From DSAR01 sp034437315 (GTDB lineage Bacteria > Chloroflexota > Anaerolineae > B4-G1): DNA of 21,073 nucleotides. Below, piece after piece: positions 1 through 7,361 of this stretch. The stretch spans positions 1 to 21,073 of the forward strand of contig DAOTUC010000200.1 of the NCBI GenBank assembly GCA_034437315.1, given 5' to 3'. A program made the translations under genes and the position numbers. How positions within the stretch are numbered: the first letter of the stretch is position 1; the number at the start of each line of letters is the position of its first letter. The notes below the pieces were generated by a model. That model made no database searches. It had not been told where the DNA came from and saw nothing but the letters and a program-made list of their open reading frames with translations.

Positions 1-6
1 ATCATA

Positions 7-101
7 GACCCTAAAGGTTTTTGCGCTGGTTTTGATGGAAAAAGGTCATTGTTTAAGGCAAAAACGTTGTTTGCGCGGCCTTGAGCAAAACCTTTAGGGT
101 C
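7..101. repeat. Inverted-repeat element with 15-bp perfect arms
   Basis: The arm at 7-21 (gaccctaaaggtttt) is the exact reverse complement of 87-101. The 65 bp between the arms is AT-rich and contains the word tttgcgc twice (20-26 and 69-75). This could be a small MITE-like element or a long stem-loop at the 3' end of a gene lying to the left of the window. No transposase and no target-site duplication is visible. The rest of 102-210 shows nothing I can identify. Confidence 0.55.
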
Positions 102-210
102 TCGCCATGCGAAATCCCAGAGAACCTGACTTTTTAGAACTGAACAACCCTGTTTTTCGTGTCATTCGGCCTTTCGCGCCATTCGTGATCCAAAATCCCC
201 TCACGCCCAG

Positions 211-238
211 TTGCGCAACCCCGCGAAACGAGTATACT
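211..238 (+). promoter_or_regulatory. Candidate sigma70-type promoter of the molybdenum-hydroxylase operon
   Basis: TATACT at 233-238 matches the -10 consensus in five of six positions. It is preceded at 16 bp by TTGCGC (211-216), which matches only the TTG half of a -35 box. Transcription would start near 245, leaving a leader of about 53 nt that contains AGGAG (283-287) before the ATG at 298. The -10 box is good and the -35 box is weak. Confidence 0.4.
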
Positions 239-297
239 CAATAGAGAAACCAGCCTGACAATTTACCATCTACCAACTCCACAGGAGTACACAACCT

Positions 298-1779
298 ATG
301 TGGCAAACCTATTACACACCGACCAACGTTGAGGGCGCGTTACAACTTCTGGACAAATACAACACCAAAACCGATGACGCGCCGGCCCGCATCATCGCCG
401 GCGGCACCGATCTGCTGGTCGAATTACAACGCGGTCAACGACAGGCCCGCGCCCTCATCGACGTGACCCGCATCGGCGGACTCGACCAGATCACGCTTGA
501 TGATGACGATGCGGTGATTCACGTGGGGCCAACGGTGACCCACAACCAGGCCCTGGCGTCAGAATTGCTGCTCGAGCGGGGATATCCCCTGGCCCTGGCC
601 TGCTGGCGGGTCGGGACGCCCCAACTGCGCAACCGGGGCACTATCGCCGGCAACCTCATTACCGCCTCACCGGCCAACGATACCATCACCGCCCTGTGGG
701 CGCTGGACGCCCGGTTGACGTTACAAAGCGCGCGGGGAGCGCGCACGCTCTCCTTCCCCGAATTCTACCACGGCGTCCGCCGGACGGCGCTCGCCCCCGA
801 CGAGATGGTCATCGACATCGCCTTCCCGGCCCTGCGCCCCAACCATCGCGGATCGTTCGCCAAGCTGGCCCTGCGACGCAGCCACGCCATCGCCGTGGTC
901 AACGCCGCCGTCCTGCTGACCCTCGACGATGACGAACGAACGGTCGCCGAGGCCCGGATCACGATGGGCAGCGTCGCGCCGACCATCGTGCGCGCGCCCG
1001 AGGCCGAGGAGAGCCTGCTCGGTGCGCAACTCGACGACGAGCAGATTGACCGGGCCGCCGCGCTGGCTACCCAATCCACCGCCTGCATCGACGACGTCCG
1101 CAGCGGCGGCGATTACCGCCGCGAGATGGTGCGCGTCCTGATACGCCGCACCCTCACCGCCCTGCGCGATGGAACCGAACGGGAACATTTCCCGGCGGAT
1201 CCGCCACCGCCCAAACTGTGGAGCACGTCCAACGGCCATTATCCCCGCGTGGCGGGCAAGACGATCCAACACCAGGCTGACGGGCCGCAACCGATCGAGT
1301 GCACGGTCAACGGCGAAAACGTCGTCGTGCAAGGGGCCGGCGGCAAGACGCTCCTGGCGATGTTGCGCGAGGATCTGGGATTGACCGGCGTCAAGGAGGG
1401 CTGCGGCGAGGGAGAATGTGGGGCCTGCACCGTGTGGATGGACGGCGTCGCCGTGCTGGCCTGCCTGATCCCCGCGCCGCGCGCCCACGGCGCCCAGATC
1501 ATCACCGTCGAGGGATTGGCCGCGGGTGAGGAACTACACCCGGTTCAGCAGGCCTTCATCGACGAAGGCGCCGTCCAGTGCGGTTTCTGCACGCCGGGTT
1601 TCGTGATGGCGGGCGCTAATCTACTGGAGGAGATCCCCCATCCCACCCGCGAACAGATCGTAGAAGGGCTAACCGGCAATCTCTGCCGCTGCACCGGCTA
1701 CTACAAGATCGTGCGGGCGATCGATCGGGCGGCTTCGCAGTATGAAAGAACGCGTGCGAAAGAGAAGGTGTATGAATAA
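298..1779 (+). CDS. Fused FAD-binding and 2Fe-2S subunit of a xanthine dehydrogenase-family hydroxylase
   Basis: This is the electron-transfer subunit of a molybdenum hydroxylase, passing electrons from the molybdopterin subunit through two [2Fe-2S] clusters to FAD. Residues 1-300 are a CoxM/XdhB-type FAD domain with IIAGGTDLL (32-40), RNRGTIAGN (111-119) and SPANDT (124-129). Residues 332-480 are a CoxS/XdhC-type iron-sulfur protein. Its plant-type cluster ligands are C369, C374, C377 and C389, and its helical-domain ligands are C428, C431, C463 and C465, so all eight cysteines are present. A proline-rich linker (about 298-330) joins the halves. These halves are usually separate genes, or occur in FeS-FAD order in eukaryotic xanthine dehydrogenase; here FAD comes first. 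The start has AGGAG 10 nt upstream. The stop overlaps the next start (TAATG). The catalytic subunit is at 4442-6700. Substrate is not determined by sequence. Confidence 0.93.
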   Translation: MWQTYYTPTNVEGALQLLDKYNTKTDDAPARIIAGGTDLLVELQRGQRQARALIDVTRIGGLDQITLDDDDAVIHVGPTVTHNQALASELLLERGYPLALACWRVGTPQLRNRGTIAGNLITASPANDTITALWALDARLTLQSARGARTLSFPEFYHGVRRTALAPDEMVIDIAFPALRPNHRGSFAKLALRRSHAIAVVNAAVLLTLDDDERTVAEARITMGSVAPTIVRAPEAEESLLGAQLDDEQIDRAAALATQSTACIDDVRSGGDYRREMVRVLIRRTLTALRDGTEREHFPADPPPPKLWSTSNGHYPRVAGKTIQHQADGPQPIECTVNGENVVVQGAGGKTLLAMLREDLGLTGVKEGCGEGECGACTVWMDGVAVLACLIPAPRAHGAQIITVEGLAAGEELHPVQQAFIDEGAVQCGFCTPGFVMAGANLLEEIPHPTREQIVEGLTGNLCRCTGYYKIVRAIDRAASQYERTRAKEKVYE

Positions 1780-2180
1780 TGGAAAATGAAGTGGAGACAA
1801 GAGAATCTTCTGAGACATATGAAATGACACGATCGTCAGATCCAGAATCTATCTGCTATCTGGTTGAAGAGAACGGCGAGCGAGTGGGCGTTGTTCTGAG
1901 TTGGGAGGACTATCAAGCGCTGCGCGCGGTCCAACCCGACGACCCCGAACTTCTGACAGGACTCAGCGATACAGAGGTGGAGATCTTGGCTGACAGTATG
2001 CTGGCGCCACGTTTGCAAGAACGTTTAGGCCGCTTGTTGCAACTTAATCGGGAAAATCTTCTCAGCGCTGAGGAAGAGCAGGAGATCGATCGACTGTTGA
2101 AGCTCGTTGACCAAATGAACATACTCAAAGCGCGGGCTATGTACACGTTGCGCCGGAGACGAGAAACGATCACTGAATGA
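1779..2180 (+). CDS. Phd/YefM-like small protein paired with the HNH endonuclease
   Basis: The 133-aa acidic protein has an N-terminal segment (about residues 26-50) reading YLVEENGERVGVVLSWEDY, the signature of Phd/YefM-type antitoxins. A helical C-terminal domain (about 65-130) rich in Leu, Glu and Arg follows. From memory, this arrangement occurs beside small HNH genes in cyanobacteria and Chloroflexota. The start overlaps the preceding stop (TAATG), and its own stop overlaps the HNH start (ATGA), so the genes should be translationally coupled. Base composition is visibly less GC-rich than the flanking hydroxylase genes, which suggests acquisition. It could be an antitoxin or partner of the HNH protein; no activity can be shown from sequence. 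Confidence 0.75.
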   Translation: MENEVETRESSETYEMTRSSDPESICYLVEENGERVGVVLSWEDYQALRAVQPDDPELLTGLSDTEVEILADSMLAPRLQERLGRLLQLNRENLLSAEEEQEIDRLLKLVDQMNILKARAMYTLRRRRETITE

Positions 2181-2620
2181 AAACTTACATTCCTAGCGCT
2201 CTTCGGCGTCAAGTGCACAAAATGGATGAAGGAAATTGCGCCTATTGTCGCACGCCGGAGAGGCTCACCGTCGTGACCTTTGAAATCGACCACATTACGC
2301 CGACCAGCACGGGGGGTGCAAGCACCCTGGAAAACCTATGTCTGTCTTGCCCAACCTGTAATCGCTTCAAATCCACGTTTCAGTCAGCACTTGACCCAGA
2401 AACGGGCCAGACTGTTTCTCTGTTTCACCCTCGACAACAGGATTGGGTGAAACATTTCACTTGGAGCGAGGATGGCGCACGCATCATTGGATTGACAGCA
2501 ACAGGACGCGCTACAGTAGAAGCCTTAAAGCTGAATCGTCCACGGATGGCGCGTCTACGACGCTTGTGGCTTCGAATAGGAGAGCACCCTCAGCAAACGA
2601 GGGCGGCGCAGGAGGATTGA
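2177..2620 (+). CDS. HNH endonuclease
   Basis: This 147-aa protein is a small HNH (beta-beta-alpha-metal) nuclease. Visible are the zinc knuckle pairs C21/C24 and C58/C61, the EIDHI motif at 36-40 with catalytic H39, and the downstream N53 and N62 in the LENLCLSCPTCN segment. Length and layout match the small stand-alone HNH proteins common in Chloroflexota and cyanobacteria. Those cleave or nick DNA by family, but target and role are unknown. It starts inside the stop of the Phd-like gene (ATGA), and its TGA stop directly abuts the ATG of the next gene. Possible roles are nuclease toxin, homing-type nuclease or defence effector; I cannot distinguish them. Confidence 0.88.
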   Translation: MKTYIPSALRRQVHKMDEGNCAYCRTPERLTVVTFEIDHITPTSTGGASTLENLCLSCPTCNRFKSTFQSALDPETGQTVSLFHPRQQDWVKHFTWSEDGARIIGLTATGRATVEALKLNRPRMARLRRLWLRIGEHPQQTRAAQED

Positions 2621-4342
2621 ATGGAGCGCACTGTCCCCACCACCGGCAGCGAAGAGATCGACCTGTATATGCGCACCTACTATTCTCTGCTGCGCACCAC
2701 TGACGAGGTGCAGATCCGCACCCTCGTCGAGACCCACCAGGGGATGAACTCCTCGCTCCACGTCCACGCCCGCGACGACGAACCCGACGTGGACGCACTG
2801 ACCTACTGCTCCCTCCGATTGCCCCGCTGCATCTACAAGACCCGACTGGTGGTGATGGGCCAGTCGGAGCGGGTCTTTGAGCGACGCGGCTACGCCAACG
2901 TGGAGCAATGGCAAGCGGTCACCGCCCCCGCCCGCCGACGCCGTTCCTTCTTCGATGGACGCGAGACGATGGCGGCCTTCATCGCCAGCGTCTCCGACAT
3001 CGACGACCTGGCGCCGATGTTAACCGCCTTCCAGATCGAATGGAACAAGCTCCACCGCCGTCTACACAGCAGCCCGTTGATCGAGCGGCTCCGATCCCAC
3101 GTCGAGAACGGAGAGCCGGTATGGGCGGATTTGCGCGCGGAACTCCCGGCGGTTCTGGCGCTCTCGACGGCGGCCTTCGACCAAATGCACAGGATATGGG
3201 GCGACGAATTCGCGCCCTTGCTGCTCGCCATCGGCCAGGCGCCCAAGCGATTCGCCGTCCGCCTGCTGGCGGGCTCGCTGGTCGATTACCGGAAGGCGAC
3301 CCAGCGCTGGTGGGGCTTCATCAGCGACGCCTCGCCGGTAGATCTGAGCGAGAGGCCCATCTACTTCATCTCCAGCAACGTGCACAGCGTGATCAATATG
3401 CTCTCCGGCTTCGCCCTGCGGCGCGAAGGGTTGCTGCTGGACTTTTTGAAAGAGACCGACAGCGATCTATGGAACGAATATAATCGTATCCGCACCGGCG
3501 ACGTGCCCTCGCGACGGGAGAACCTGCTCTACTACGTGTTGCGGGAATATATGAACGCCCACCGAGAACACGCGATATGGGACGAGCGGGAGGCGGAGGA
3601 GGCCCGCTGCGGCGTCAAGCACATCGACAGCCGGCACGTCTTTGACATCGAAGCCCAGGTCATCGAGATGCGCCGTCTGCGCCCCGCCTGGTTCGACCCC
3701 CGCCTGCAAATGCCGGGATTGGAGCGCCTGTCTGAAAGCGACGCCGTCATCCTCAACCTGGACTATCCGCTGGGGATGGGCGCTTATCACGTCCTATCCC
3801 AAATCGCCAACAGCGTGGGGTCGCTGCGCGGCGTCTACGCCCAGGGCAAGGCAGCCACGCTCAACGGGCGCATCGGGGACGTGATGATCCCCTACGTCGT
3901 CCACGATGAGCATTCCCGCAACACCTATCTATTCAGGAACGCCTTCGACGCCGGTCACGTGGCCCCCTACCTGGTCTACGGGACGACGCTGGACAATCAG
4001 AAAGCCATCAGCGTGCGGGGCACGTTCCTGCAAAATGATCGCTACATGGACGTCTTCTACCGCGAGGGGTATACCGACATTGAGATGGAGGCGGGGCCGT
4101 ATCTTTCGGCCATCTACGAGGCCGTACGTCCCCACCGCCACCCGACCAATGAGATCGTCACGCTCTACGCAGACCGGGCGCCGTTCGACATCGGCTTCAT
4201 CCATTACGCCTCCGATACGCCGCTCGGCAAAGGCCAGAACCTGGGCGCGCAAAACCTATCCTATTACGGGATGGACCCGACCTACGCCGCCGCTATCGCC
4301 ATCCTGCAACGTATATTGAAACAAGAGACCGAAAGAACATAA
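2621..4342 (+). CDS. Large protein with a nucleoside phosphorylase-like C-terminal domain (DUF6909-like)
   Basis: The 573-aa protein has no signal peptide or membrane segment. The N-terminal 360 residues, helical and Arg/Glu-rich, are not recognisable beyond a resemblance to proteins I recall as DUF6909. The C-terminal part (about 372-570) carries phosphorylase-superfamily hallmarks in order: a GKAATLNGRIGDVMIP loop at 409-424, resembling the phosphate-binding 'G(T/K)xxxLxxxxxGD' turn; EMEAG at 488-492, resembling the ribose-binding Met-Glu segment; and SD at 531-532, the position of the purine-activating Asp. AGGAGG lies 5 nt before the ATG, which directly follows the HNH stop. Its place between the two hydroxylase subunit genes suggests it frees or senses purine-like bases for oxidation. 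That role is inference; it may instead be a nucleoside-binding regulator. Confidence 0.65.
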   Translation: MERTVPTTGSEEIDLYMRTYYSLLRTTDEVQIRTLVETHQGMNSSLHVHARDDEPDVDALTYCSLRLPRCIYKTRLVVMGQSERVFERRGYANVEQWQAVTAPARRRRSFFDGRETMAAFIASVSDIDDLAPMLTAFQIEWNKLHRRLHSSPLIERLRSHVENGEPVWADLRAELPAVLALSTAAFDQMHRIWGDEFAPLLLAIGQAPKRFAVRLLAGSLVDYRKATQRWWGFISDASPVDLSERPIYFISSNVHSVINMLSGFALRREGLLLDFLKETDSDLWNEYNRIRTGDVPSRRENLLYYVLREYMNAHREHAIWDEREAEEARCGVKHIDSRHVFDIEAQVIEMRRLRPAWFDPRLQMPGLERLSESDAVILNLDYPLGMGAYHVLSQIANSVGSLRGVYAQGKAATLNGRIGDVMIPYVVHDEHSRNTYLFRNAFDAGHVAPYLVYGTTLDNQKAISVRGTFLQNDRYMDVFYREGYTDIEMEAGPYLSAIYEAVRPHRHPTNEIVTLYADRAPFDIGFIHYASDTPLGKGQNLGAQNLSYYGMDPTYAAAIAILQRILKQETERT

Positions 4343-4441
4343 GAACCTAACCAACAGGATCCTTGCACAGCGGGCAAGAATTTGGCGATCAATGGCTCCT
4401 TTTTGGCTCTGGTTCCGCCAGATTAGGTGAAAGGAACACAG

Positions 4442-6700
4442 ATGACGCACACCATCGGACAACCCAGCACGCGCGTGGACGCTCGCGCCAAAGTCACCGG
4501 CGAGGCCCAATATCCGGCCGATCTGATGACCGGGCCTGACGGGACAGACGCGCTCCACGCGAAAATTCTCTTCGCCGGCCGGCCCCACGCCCGCATCCGC
4601 CAGATTGACGCCGCCGAGGCGGCGGAAGCGCCCGGCGTCGTCGCCGTCTACACCGCCCAAGACGTCCCGGTCAACGAGTACGGCCTGCAGACGCCCGACC
4701 AGCCGGTCCTCTGCGGCCCGGGATCGTCCAAACCGGGCGGCGACGTGGCGCGCTTCGTCGGCGACCAGGTCGCCGTCATCGTCGCCGAGACGGAAGAGGC
4801 CGCCGCCCGCGCCCGCGACCTGATTCGTGTCGAATACGAAGACCTGCCCGTCGTCGCCGATCCCTTCGAGGCTCTCCGGCCCGACGCGCCCCAACTTCAC
4901 CTCAACCGGCAGCCCAGCGAGATTCACCCGGAACTGTGCACCGAGGGCAACTTGATCTGCCATCACCAGATACGCAAGGGGAATCCAGAGGCCGCCTGGG
5001 CCGAGGCGGACGTGATCGTCGAAAGCGAATATCACACCCCGGCCCAGGAACACGCCTATCTCCAACCGGAGGCCGGCCTGGCCTACATCGACGACGAGGA
5101 CCGGGTCACCGTAGTCGTCGCCGGTCAATGGACGTGGGAGGATCAACGCCAGATCGCCCACGCGCTGGACATCCCGCCAGAGCAGGTGCGCGTGATCTAC
5201 CCCGCCATCGGCGGCGCCTTCGGCGGGCGGGAGGATATGTCGGTGCAAATTGTGCTGGCCCTGGCAGCCTGGAAACTCCGCCGTCCGGTCAAGATGGTGT
5301 GGAGCCGGGAGGCGTCGATCCTGGGTCACTGTAAGCGCCACCCGATGTGGTTCCGCTGCAAGCTGGGCGCTACCCGCGAGGGCGAATTGCTCGCCGCCGA
5401 GGTCAAAGTGGTCGCCGACGGCGGCGCATACTGCTACACGACGAACAAAGTCCTGGGCAACACCACCATCACCTGCACCGGCCCTTACGAGATCCCCCAC
5501 GTCCGGGTCGACGTGGACGGCGTCTACACCAACAACGTCCCCTCCGGTGCCTTCCGGGGTTTCGGCGCGCCGCAGGGCATCTTCGTGGCTGAAATGCAGA
5601 TGAACAAACTGGCCGAGGCCCTGGGCATAGACCCGGTCGAATTGCGCCTCAAAAACCTGCTGCGCGATGAGTCGCTCACCTCAGTCGGCACGCCGTTACC
5701 CGGCGGCGTCAGCCTGGTCGAGGTGACCGAGCAATGCGCCCGCGCCGCCGGCTGGGTAAAAGAGCTGGCGGGGTGGCGAAAGCCTGAAGCAGACGACGAA
5801 AACGAGGAGAGAAAGACCGGCATTGGCTTCGCCGTGGCCTTCAAAAATATCGGTTTCTCCTTCGGTTACCAGGAAACCTGCTGGGCCAAGGTCGAGTTGC
5901 GGGGCAAGGAGGAGATCGAGGAGGCGCTGGTCTACATCGGCAGCGCCGAGGTCGGGCAGGGCGCGCACACCGTCATCCACCAGATGTCCGCCGAGGCCCT
6001 ACATCTGCCCCAGGACATCGTGCGCCTGATCCCCTCCGACACCGCCACCAGCCCCGGCAGCGCCGGTTCCGTCTCCGCCTCGCGGATGACCTTTATGGCC
6101 GGGAACGCGGTGCGGGGCGCCGCCGAACGAGCGCTGCAACGCTGGCGCGGGGAGGAGCGCCCGGCTATCGCCGAGTACACCTATCTGGCCCCCAAGACCA
6201 CGCCCTTCGACCCGGAGACCGGTCATGGGACGCCCAATTTCGCCTACGGTTACGTGGCCCAGGCGGTGGAGGTAGCGGTTGATGCCGCAACCGGTCAACT
6301 GGCGATCAAGCGCGTCATCTGCGCCGACGACGTGGGCCAGGCGATCAATCCCCAACTGATCGAGGGGCAAATCGAGGGGGGCGTGGTACAGGCCATGGGT
6401 TGGGCCACGTGCGAGAACTTCATCACCGCCGAGGGGCGCGTCCTGACCCCCCACCTGAGCACTTACCTGATCCCCACCATATCCGACGTCCCGGAAACGG
6501 TGCAATCGATCATCGTCGAGCGTCCCGATCCCCGGGGGCCGTGGGGCGCGCGCGGCATGGGCGAGATGCCCTTCATCCCTCTGGCCCCGGCCCTGGTCGC
6601 CGCCGTCCACGACGCTGTCGGCGTCTGGTACGATGAGTTTCCGCTGACGCCAGAGCGGGTGGTTAGGGGATTGGGTGATTGGGTAATCGGGAAGGAGTAA
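4442..6700 (+). CDS. Xanthine dehydrogenase-family molybdopterin-binding catalytic subunit
   Basis: This is the catalytic subunit of a molybdenum hydroxylase (752 aa, normal family length), which inserts water-derived oxygen into a heterocycle or aldehyde. Visible are GGAFGGRED (257-265) and GAFRGFGAPQ (369-378), both around the pterin cofactor, the EVGQGAHT loop, and the catalytic Glu708 in GARGMGE. An RHP segment (R299) matches the substrate-binding Arg of true xanthine dehydrogenases. The position of their second substrate residue (Glu802 in bovine XDH) reads Gln208, so the substrate may differ from xanthine. It lacks the form I CO dehydrogenase AYRCSFR loop. AAGGA (4431-4435) sits 6 nt before this ATG. 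A GTG at 4427 would add five residues but overlies that ribosome-binding site, so I reject it. It works with the fused FAD/2Fe-2S subunit at 298. Confidence 0.92.
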   Translation: MTHTIGQPSTRVDARAKVTGEAQYPADLMTGPDGTDALHAKILFAGRPHARIRQIDAAEAAEAPGVVAVYTAQDVPVNEYGLQTPDQPVLCGPGSSKPGGDVARFVGDQVAVIVAETEEAAARARDLIRVEYEDLPVVADPFEALRPDAPQLHLNRQPSEIHPELCTEGNLICHHQIRKGNPEAAWAEADVIVESEYHTPAQEHAYLQPEAGLAYIDDEDRVTVVVAGQWTWEDQRQIAHALDIPPEQVRVIYPAIGGAFGGREDMSVQIVLALAAWKLRRPVKMVWSREASILGHCKRHPMWFRCKLGATREGELLAAEVKVVADGGAYCYTTNKVLGNTTITCTGPYEIPHVRVDVDGVYTNNVPSGAFRGFGAPQGIFVAEMQMNKLAEALGIDPVELRLKNLLRDESLTSVGTPLPGGVSLVEVTEQCARAAGWVKELAGWRKPEADDENEERKTGIGFAVAFKNIGFSFGYQETCWAKVELRGKEEIEEALVYIGSAEVGQGAHTVIHQMSAEALHLPQDIVRLIPSDTATSPGSAGSVSASRMTFMAGNAVRGAAERALQRWRGEERPAIAEYTYLAPKTTPFDPETGHGTPNFAYGYVAQAVEVAVDAATGQLAIKRVICADDVGQAINPQLIEGQIEGGVVQAMGWATCENFITAEGRVLTPHLSTYLIPTISDVPETVQSIIVERPDPRGPWGARGMGEMPFIPLAPALVAAVHDAVGVWYDEFPLTPERVVRGLGDWVIGKE
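6666..6691 (+). repeat. G-run repeat at the end of the catalytic subunit gene (possible G-quadruplex)
   Basis: An 8-bp unit gattgggt is present twice in tandem (6669-6684), followed by a diverged third copy. On the coding strand this gives runs GGGG (6666), GGG (6673), GGG (6681) and GGG (6689) separated by 3-5 nt, which fits a G-quadruplex pattern. It encodes the last residues of the hydroxylase and ends one base before the AAGGAG that serves the next gene. Confidence 0.5.
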
Positions 6701-6704
6701 AACC

Positions 6705-7361
6705 ATGTTCCACGCATCCGACCGTGTTCTAGTCGCTATTATGAACAAGCGGCGGGATTTCAAAATCGCCCGTGACGAGGGATGGTATCGCATCCCTCAG
6801 AAACACGCGCCGCCGTCCACCACCGAAGCCGCCGTCGTCGCCTTCTACTTCACGCGGGTATTTAGGGATGACAAATGGACCGTCCGCTGGTACGCGCCCG
6901 TGCGCGGCCACGAACTGGCCCGCCGGCGCGACTTGTTCCCGCAGCAACCCGATCACCCGCGCGCCGACGAGGCCTATTACAAGATGCAACTCGGCCCCTT
7001 GATGGAATTGGAACAACCGATTCCCAGCCTGCGCTGGCGGCGGATCGTCTTCATCGAAACGTCGTGGGACCGGCTCAACGCCGCCGAGGAGATCAACGAT
7101 CTGTACGCCTCCGGCGCGGACGGGCTTTTCGTCACCCTCAAGGATGAAGGGCTGTACCCGGAGCGGGAATTCCTGATCCGAGAGGATGGCGTCAAATACA
7201 CGGTCGACCTGGCGATCCCCTGCCACCGGGGCGCCGTCGCCATCACCACGAGCGACCGCCCCGCCCCACCCTACGCCTTACGCGATCCAAGCCCCAAGGC
7301 AGTCCGCCACGCGGTCGAACGGCTGGGCGGCCCGCTGCCCACGCGGGTCAAGGCGCGTTGA
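6705..7361 (+). CDS. Conserved hypothetical protein of the hydroxylase operon
   Basis: I do not recognise a named family for this 218-aa soluble protein, though similar proteins occur in Chloroflexota in my recollection. It has no signal peptide or membrane helix. Segments that look conserved are VLVAIMNKRRDFKIARDEGW (9-28), YAPVRGHEL (64-72), RRRDLFPQQPDHPRADE (74-90) and IPSLRWRRIVFIET (106-119), rich in aromatic and basic residues. AAGGAG (6692-6697) lies 7 nt before the ATG, and the gene begins 4 nt after the hydroxylase stop, so it is co-transcribed. Its 3' end overlaps that of the convergent amidohydrolase gene by 14 bp. Function is unknown; the spacing of aromatic/basic segments might suit nucleic acid binding, but that is a guess. 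Confidence 0.75.
   Translation: MFHASDRVLVAIMNKRRDFKIARDEGWYRIPQKHAPPSTTEAAVVAFYFTRVFRDDKWTVRWYAPVRGHELARRRDLFPQQPDHPRADEAYYKMQLGPLMELEQPIPSLRWRRIVFIETSWDRLNAAEEINDLYASGADGLFVTLKDEGLYPEREFLIREDGVKYTVDLAIPCHRGAVAITTSDRPAPPYALRDPSPKAVRHAVERLGGPLPTRVKAR

Noticed and set aside
721..1488. 255-codon - strand open frame
   Set aside because: It lies antisense to the well-supported FAD/2Fe-2S gene and shows no family features.
4427..4441. GTG start for the molybdopterin subunit
   Set aside because: It would overlap the AAGGA box that serves the ATG at 4442, and it adds only five unconserved residues.
4256..5500. Long - strand open frame (414 codons) opposite the hydroxylase genes
   Set aside because: It is the antisense shadow of GC-rich codons in the catalytic subunit gene. 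It has low-complexity Gly/Asp/Val composition, no ribosome-binding site and no recognisable domain.
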